Assembly: GCA_037446575.1 (NCBI GenBank) | Contig: JBBIII010000012.1 | Location: 1-46,327, forward strand | From: JBBIII01 sp037446575 | Lineage (GTDB): Bacteria > Bacteroidota > Ignavibacteria > UBA10030 | Reading direction: 5' to 3' | DNA: 46,327 nt | Shown: piece by piece, positions 43,913 through 46,327 of the stretch | How positions within the stretch are numbered: the stretch's first letter is position 1 | Layout of the letters: every line of letters starts with the position of its first letter | Notes under the pieces: model-generated | What the model was told of the DNA's origin: nothing | The model's input: the letters and a program-made list of their open reading frames with translations, nothing else | Database searches by the model: none | Made by a program: the position numbers and the translations under genes

Positions 43913-44015
43913 TTTAAAATTACAGAACACTGATAACCCCGAATGGGAAATTTTTGTTTCATTTGTATAATCTGCATGCTATATCTTTCTTTACTATAAT
44001 CACAATGAGTAATTA
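43913..44015 (+). repeat. Dispersed intergenic repeat, copy B
   Basis: This copy matches 16570-16730 in three collinear blocks: GAACACT (43925-43931), a 20-base block at 43954-43973 (18 identical) and a 21-base block at 43995-44015 (19 identical). It lacks the CCCTCCGGGAG insertion of copy A, with 21 instead of 42 bases between the last two blocks. It ends 14 bases before the pcrA ATG. Confidence 0.5.
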
Positions 44016-44029
44016 TTAAAATAATTGAT

Positions 44030-46261
44030 ATGAATTTTTTAAATGACCTTAATTCAGCGCAGTTAGAAGCAGTGAAAGCCGCCAACGGTCCGGTAATTAT
44101 TATTGCCGGCGCCGGCAGCGGTAAAACTCGAGTTCTCACCTACCGGATTGCATATCTGCTTGCATGCGGAGTTCCGGCTCACCAAATTCTCGCACTCACA
44201 TTTACAAACAAAGCGGCAAACGAGATGAAAAGCCGAATTATAAAATTAGTCGGCGATGAAGCAAAATATCTTTGGATGGGAACGTTTCATTCTATGTTTG
44301 CGCGAATTCTTAGAAAAGAATGTATTCATCTGAAATTTACGCCTGCATTTACAATTTATGATGAAGTTGATTCGCTTACAGCCGTAAAAAAAATAATGGA
44401 GAAACTGAATCTTTCTACACAGCAATATAATCCTAACGCAATTCGTGCAAGAATAAGCGGCGCTAAAAATCAATACATATCCCCAAACAAATTTACCTCC
44501 TTAGTAAAAGATATTTATGACGAAAAAGTTTCATTAATCTACATTGAGTATGATAAACTTTTGCGTCAAAGCAATGCGATGGATTTTGACGATTTATTGG
44601 TAAAGCCGATCGAGCTATTCGAAAAGAAAAAAGATGTGTTGGAAAAATATCAATATCGTTTCAAATTTATACTTGTGGATGAATTTCAGGATACTAACTA
44701 TGCGCAATATTATGTTATCCAACTGCTTGCCAAAATGCAAAAAAATATTGCAGTCGTTGGAGACGATGCGCAAAGTATATATTCATTTCGCGGGGCTGAT
44801 ATTAAAAACATTTTGAACTTCCAAAAAGACTATCCTGAATGTCAGGTATTTCGGCTTGAACAGAATTACCGTTCGACAAAAGCAATTATATCCGTAGCTG
44901 ATCAGCTTATCAGTTTCAATAAAGCGCGTTTGGAGAAAAACCTGTGGACTACAAATCCGACCGGCGAACCTGTTGCAATTTTAAAATGTGTGGATGATAA
45001 AGAAGAAGGCAACCAAATAGTAAAAGCAATTCATCAAGAAAGCCATAAACGTAAATTAGATTTAAAAGATTTTGCGGTCCTGTACAGAACAAATGCACAA
45101 TCCAGAGCAATCGAGGAAGCTTTCCGTAAGAATGCTATTCCGTATGAGATAGTCGGCGGAATTCGTTTCTATGAACGCAAAGAAATAAAAGATATGCTTG
45201 CTTACTTAAAACTAATAGTCAATCCGAATGATGAGGTAAGTTTGCTAAGGATTATTAATTATCCGGTGCGGGGCATAGGCGATGTAACAATAGATCGTTT
45301 ACGCAAATATGCTTTGGATAAATCAATTTCATTATTTGATACACTAAAGGAAATTAAACATATCGAAGGTTTAACTGATAAGGCGCGAAAAGGATTAGCG
45401 CAGTTTTTTACTCTAATCAACAAATACCAATTATTAAAACAGCAAATGAGTATTAGCGAACTAACTCGCTCAATGGTCGATGAACTTGAAATTTTGAAAA
45501 TGTATAAAGAAGAACGCACTGCCGAATCGATGAGCAGATGGGAAAATGTGCAGGAACTGCTTTCTGCTATTTCGGAGTTCAGTAACGATAGAGCAGACGC
45601 AACTTTAGAATCTTTTTTAGAGGAAGTATCGCTTGTATCAGATATTGACACTTGGGATGGAGAACATAATGCAGTAACGTTAATGACATTGCACTCATCT
45701 AAGGGTTTGGAATTTCCAGTTGTACTGATCACAGGTTTAGAAGAAGGATTGCTGCCGTTTTATTCTAATTCACTGGATAACTCGGACTTAGAAGAAGAAC
45801 GCCGGCTTTTTTATGTTGGAATAACAAGAGCCCAGCAAAAATTATATATCACACACACAAATCTGCGCTATAGATTTGGAGATATTACTTATCCGAGTGA
45901 ATCCAGATTTTTATGTGAATTAGGAAAAAAGAATATTGAGCGGTTTGGTTTTCAGGTTGCACAGAAAAGAACTCCTGTGTCTGTTTATAGTAATGACAAG
46001 CCGTTAGTTAGAAGCGGCTTAACTAGTAAAAAGAAGAAAGAGACAAAAATATCTTTTGATGATGTTATGCCAGATTATGAAAATGAATCTCAAGAATTGT
46101 TTGAGATTAAACGCGGCGCAATTGTGGCTCATGAAATATTTGGTCGAGGAAAAGTAGTGGAAGTTAATGGAAAAGGCGATTCTCAAAAAGCTGTAATTTA
46201 TTTCGATGGATGCGGCGTAAAGAATTTAATTGTGAAATATGCAAAGCTGCGAAAAGGGTAA
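44030..46261 (+). CDS. UvrD/PcrA-type DNA helicase
   Basis: A superfamily 1A 3'-5' DNA helicase of 743 aa acting in repair, replication restart and recombination control. Motifs in order: Walker A AGAGSGKT (26-33), DEFQDTN, GDDAQSIYSFRG, LEQNYRSTKAI, LMTLHSSKGLEFPVV, EEERRLFYVGITRAQ. A C-terminal Tudor-like RNA polymerase-binding domain is present (GAIVAHEIFGRGKVVEVN), as in PcrA. The AGAGSGKT to C-terminus layout is complete. It may be pcrA or uvrD; I leave the symbol open. Confidence 0.93.
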   Translation: MNFLNDLNSAQLEAVKAANGPVIIIAGAGSGKTRVLTYRIAYLLACGVPAHQILALTFTNKAANEMKSRIIKLVGDEAKYLWMGTFHSMFARILRKECIHLKFTPAFTIYDEVDSLTAVKKIMEKLNLSTQQYNPNAIRARISGAKNQYISPNKFTSLVKDIYDEKVSLIYIEYDKLLRQSNAMDFDDLLVKPIELFEKKKDVLEKYQYRFKFILVDEFQDTNYAQYYVIQLLAKMQKNIAVVGDDAQSIYSFRGADIKNILNFQKDYPECQVFRLEQNYRSTKAIISVADQLISFNKARLEKNLWTTNPTGEPVAILKCVDDKEEGNQIVKAIHQESHKRKLDLKDFAVLYRTNAQSRAIEEAFRKNAIPYEIVGGIRFYERKEIKDMLAYLKLIVNPNDEVSLLRIINYPVRGIGDVTIDRLRKYALDKSISLFDTLKEIKHIEGLTDKARKGLAQFFTLINKYQLLKQQMSISELTRSMVDELEILKMYKEERTAESMSRWENVQELLSAISEFSNDRADATLESFLEEVSLVSDIDTWDGEHNAVTLMTLHSSKGLEFPVVLITGLEEGLLPFYSNSLDNSDLEEERRLFYVGITRAQQKLYITHTNLRYRFGDITYPSESRFLCELGKKNIERFGFQVAQKRTPVSVYSNDKPLVRSGLTSKKKKETKISFDDVMPDYENESQELFEIKRGAIVAHEIFGRGKVVEVNGKGDSQKAVIYFDGCGVKNLIVKYAKLRKG

Positions 46262-46275
46262 ATATTTTGTAGCAC

Positions 46276-46320
46276 ACCTTCCGAAGGTAACAAAGCCAAA
46301 CTAAAAGACATTCGGAAGGT
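46276..46320. repeat. Inverted repeat at right edge
   Basis: ACCTTCCGAA (46276-46285) and TTCGGAAGGT (46311-46320) are a perfect 10-base inverted repeat with a 25-base loop. The left arm also begins the small palindrome ACCTTCCGAAGGT. It starts 15 bases after the helicase stop without a T-run, so it could be a terminator variant or part of a repeat cut by the window end. Confidence 0.45.
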
Positions 46321-46327
46321 TAAGAGA

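Overview
The window is a compact, AT-rich bacterial chromosome segment. It carries about 39 protein genes, two tRNA genes and no sign of plasmid, prophage or CRISPR. Gene content suggests a Gram-negative anaerobe or facultative anaerobe of the Bacteroidota/Ignavibacteriota/Chlorobi superphylum. The reasons are a large Sec-exported protein ending in a beta-barrel-like Phe, an Ig-like lipoprotein next to mltG, and complex I genes beside an acyl-CoA dehydratase activase. GGAG-type ribosome sites and TTG(N3)-16/17-TATATT promoters argue against classical Bacteroidetes, which use TAnnTTTG-type promoters. The taxonomic placement is inference.

Layout: 279-4635 (+) is a radical-type acyl-CoA dehydratase activase split over two genes. 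4793-6672 (-) is an anti-sigma/ECF sigma pair. 6929-11444 (-) is nuoABCDEF only, without nuoG-N. 11612-12073 (-) is an N-terminally truncated ORF6N gene. 12172-16391 (-) holds tsaD, a chorismate mutase, mltG and an Ig-like lipoprotein. 16392-16836 is a gene-free stretch with a hairpin and a dispersed repeat. 16837-24116 (+) runs rpmB, a fused pgsA-pgpA, cinA, thpR, recA, recX, an AI-2E family permease, a DEDD exonuclease and a SpoU methyltransferase. 24121-29197 (-) is rel, ruvX, mtgA, an AlbA_2 regulator and a stand-alone GMP-synthase-type ATP pyrophosphatase. 29286-33429 (-) is miaA, tRNA-Pro, der, upp and a TPR protein. 33544-37158 (-) is an M28 peptidase, folP, a GT2 glycosyltransferase and pcm, all coupled by 4-base overlaps. 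37333-39093 (-) is an aldo/keto reductase and a sugar-phosphate mutarotase. 39385-46261 (+) is tRNA-Leu, a 1171-residue envelope protein, ogt and pcrA/uvrD.

Most of the window is housekeeping: DNA repair and recombination (recA, recX, ruvX, pcrA, ogt), cell wall (mltG, mtgA), phospholipid synthesis (pgsA-pgpA), translation and tRNA modification (tsaD, miaA, rpmB, der), the stringent response (rel) and respiration (nuo). I found no clear multi-gene novel defence or biosynthetic system. The points most worth a second look are the fused PgsA-PgpA, the split activase, the lone GuaA-type ATPase in the rel operon, residue changes in NuoF, Ogt and the M28 peptidase, a recurring promoter architecture, two copies of a dispersed intergenic repeat, a MITE-like inverted repeat at the left edge, and the large unknown envelope protein.
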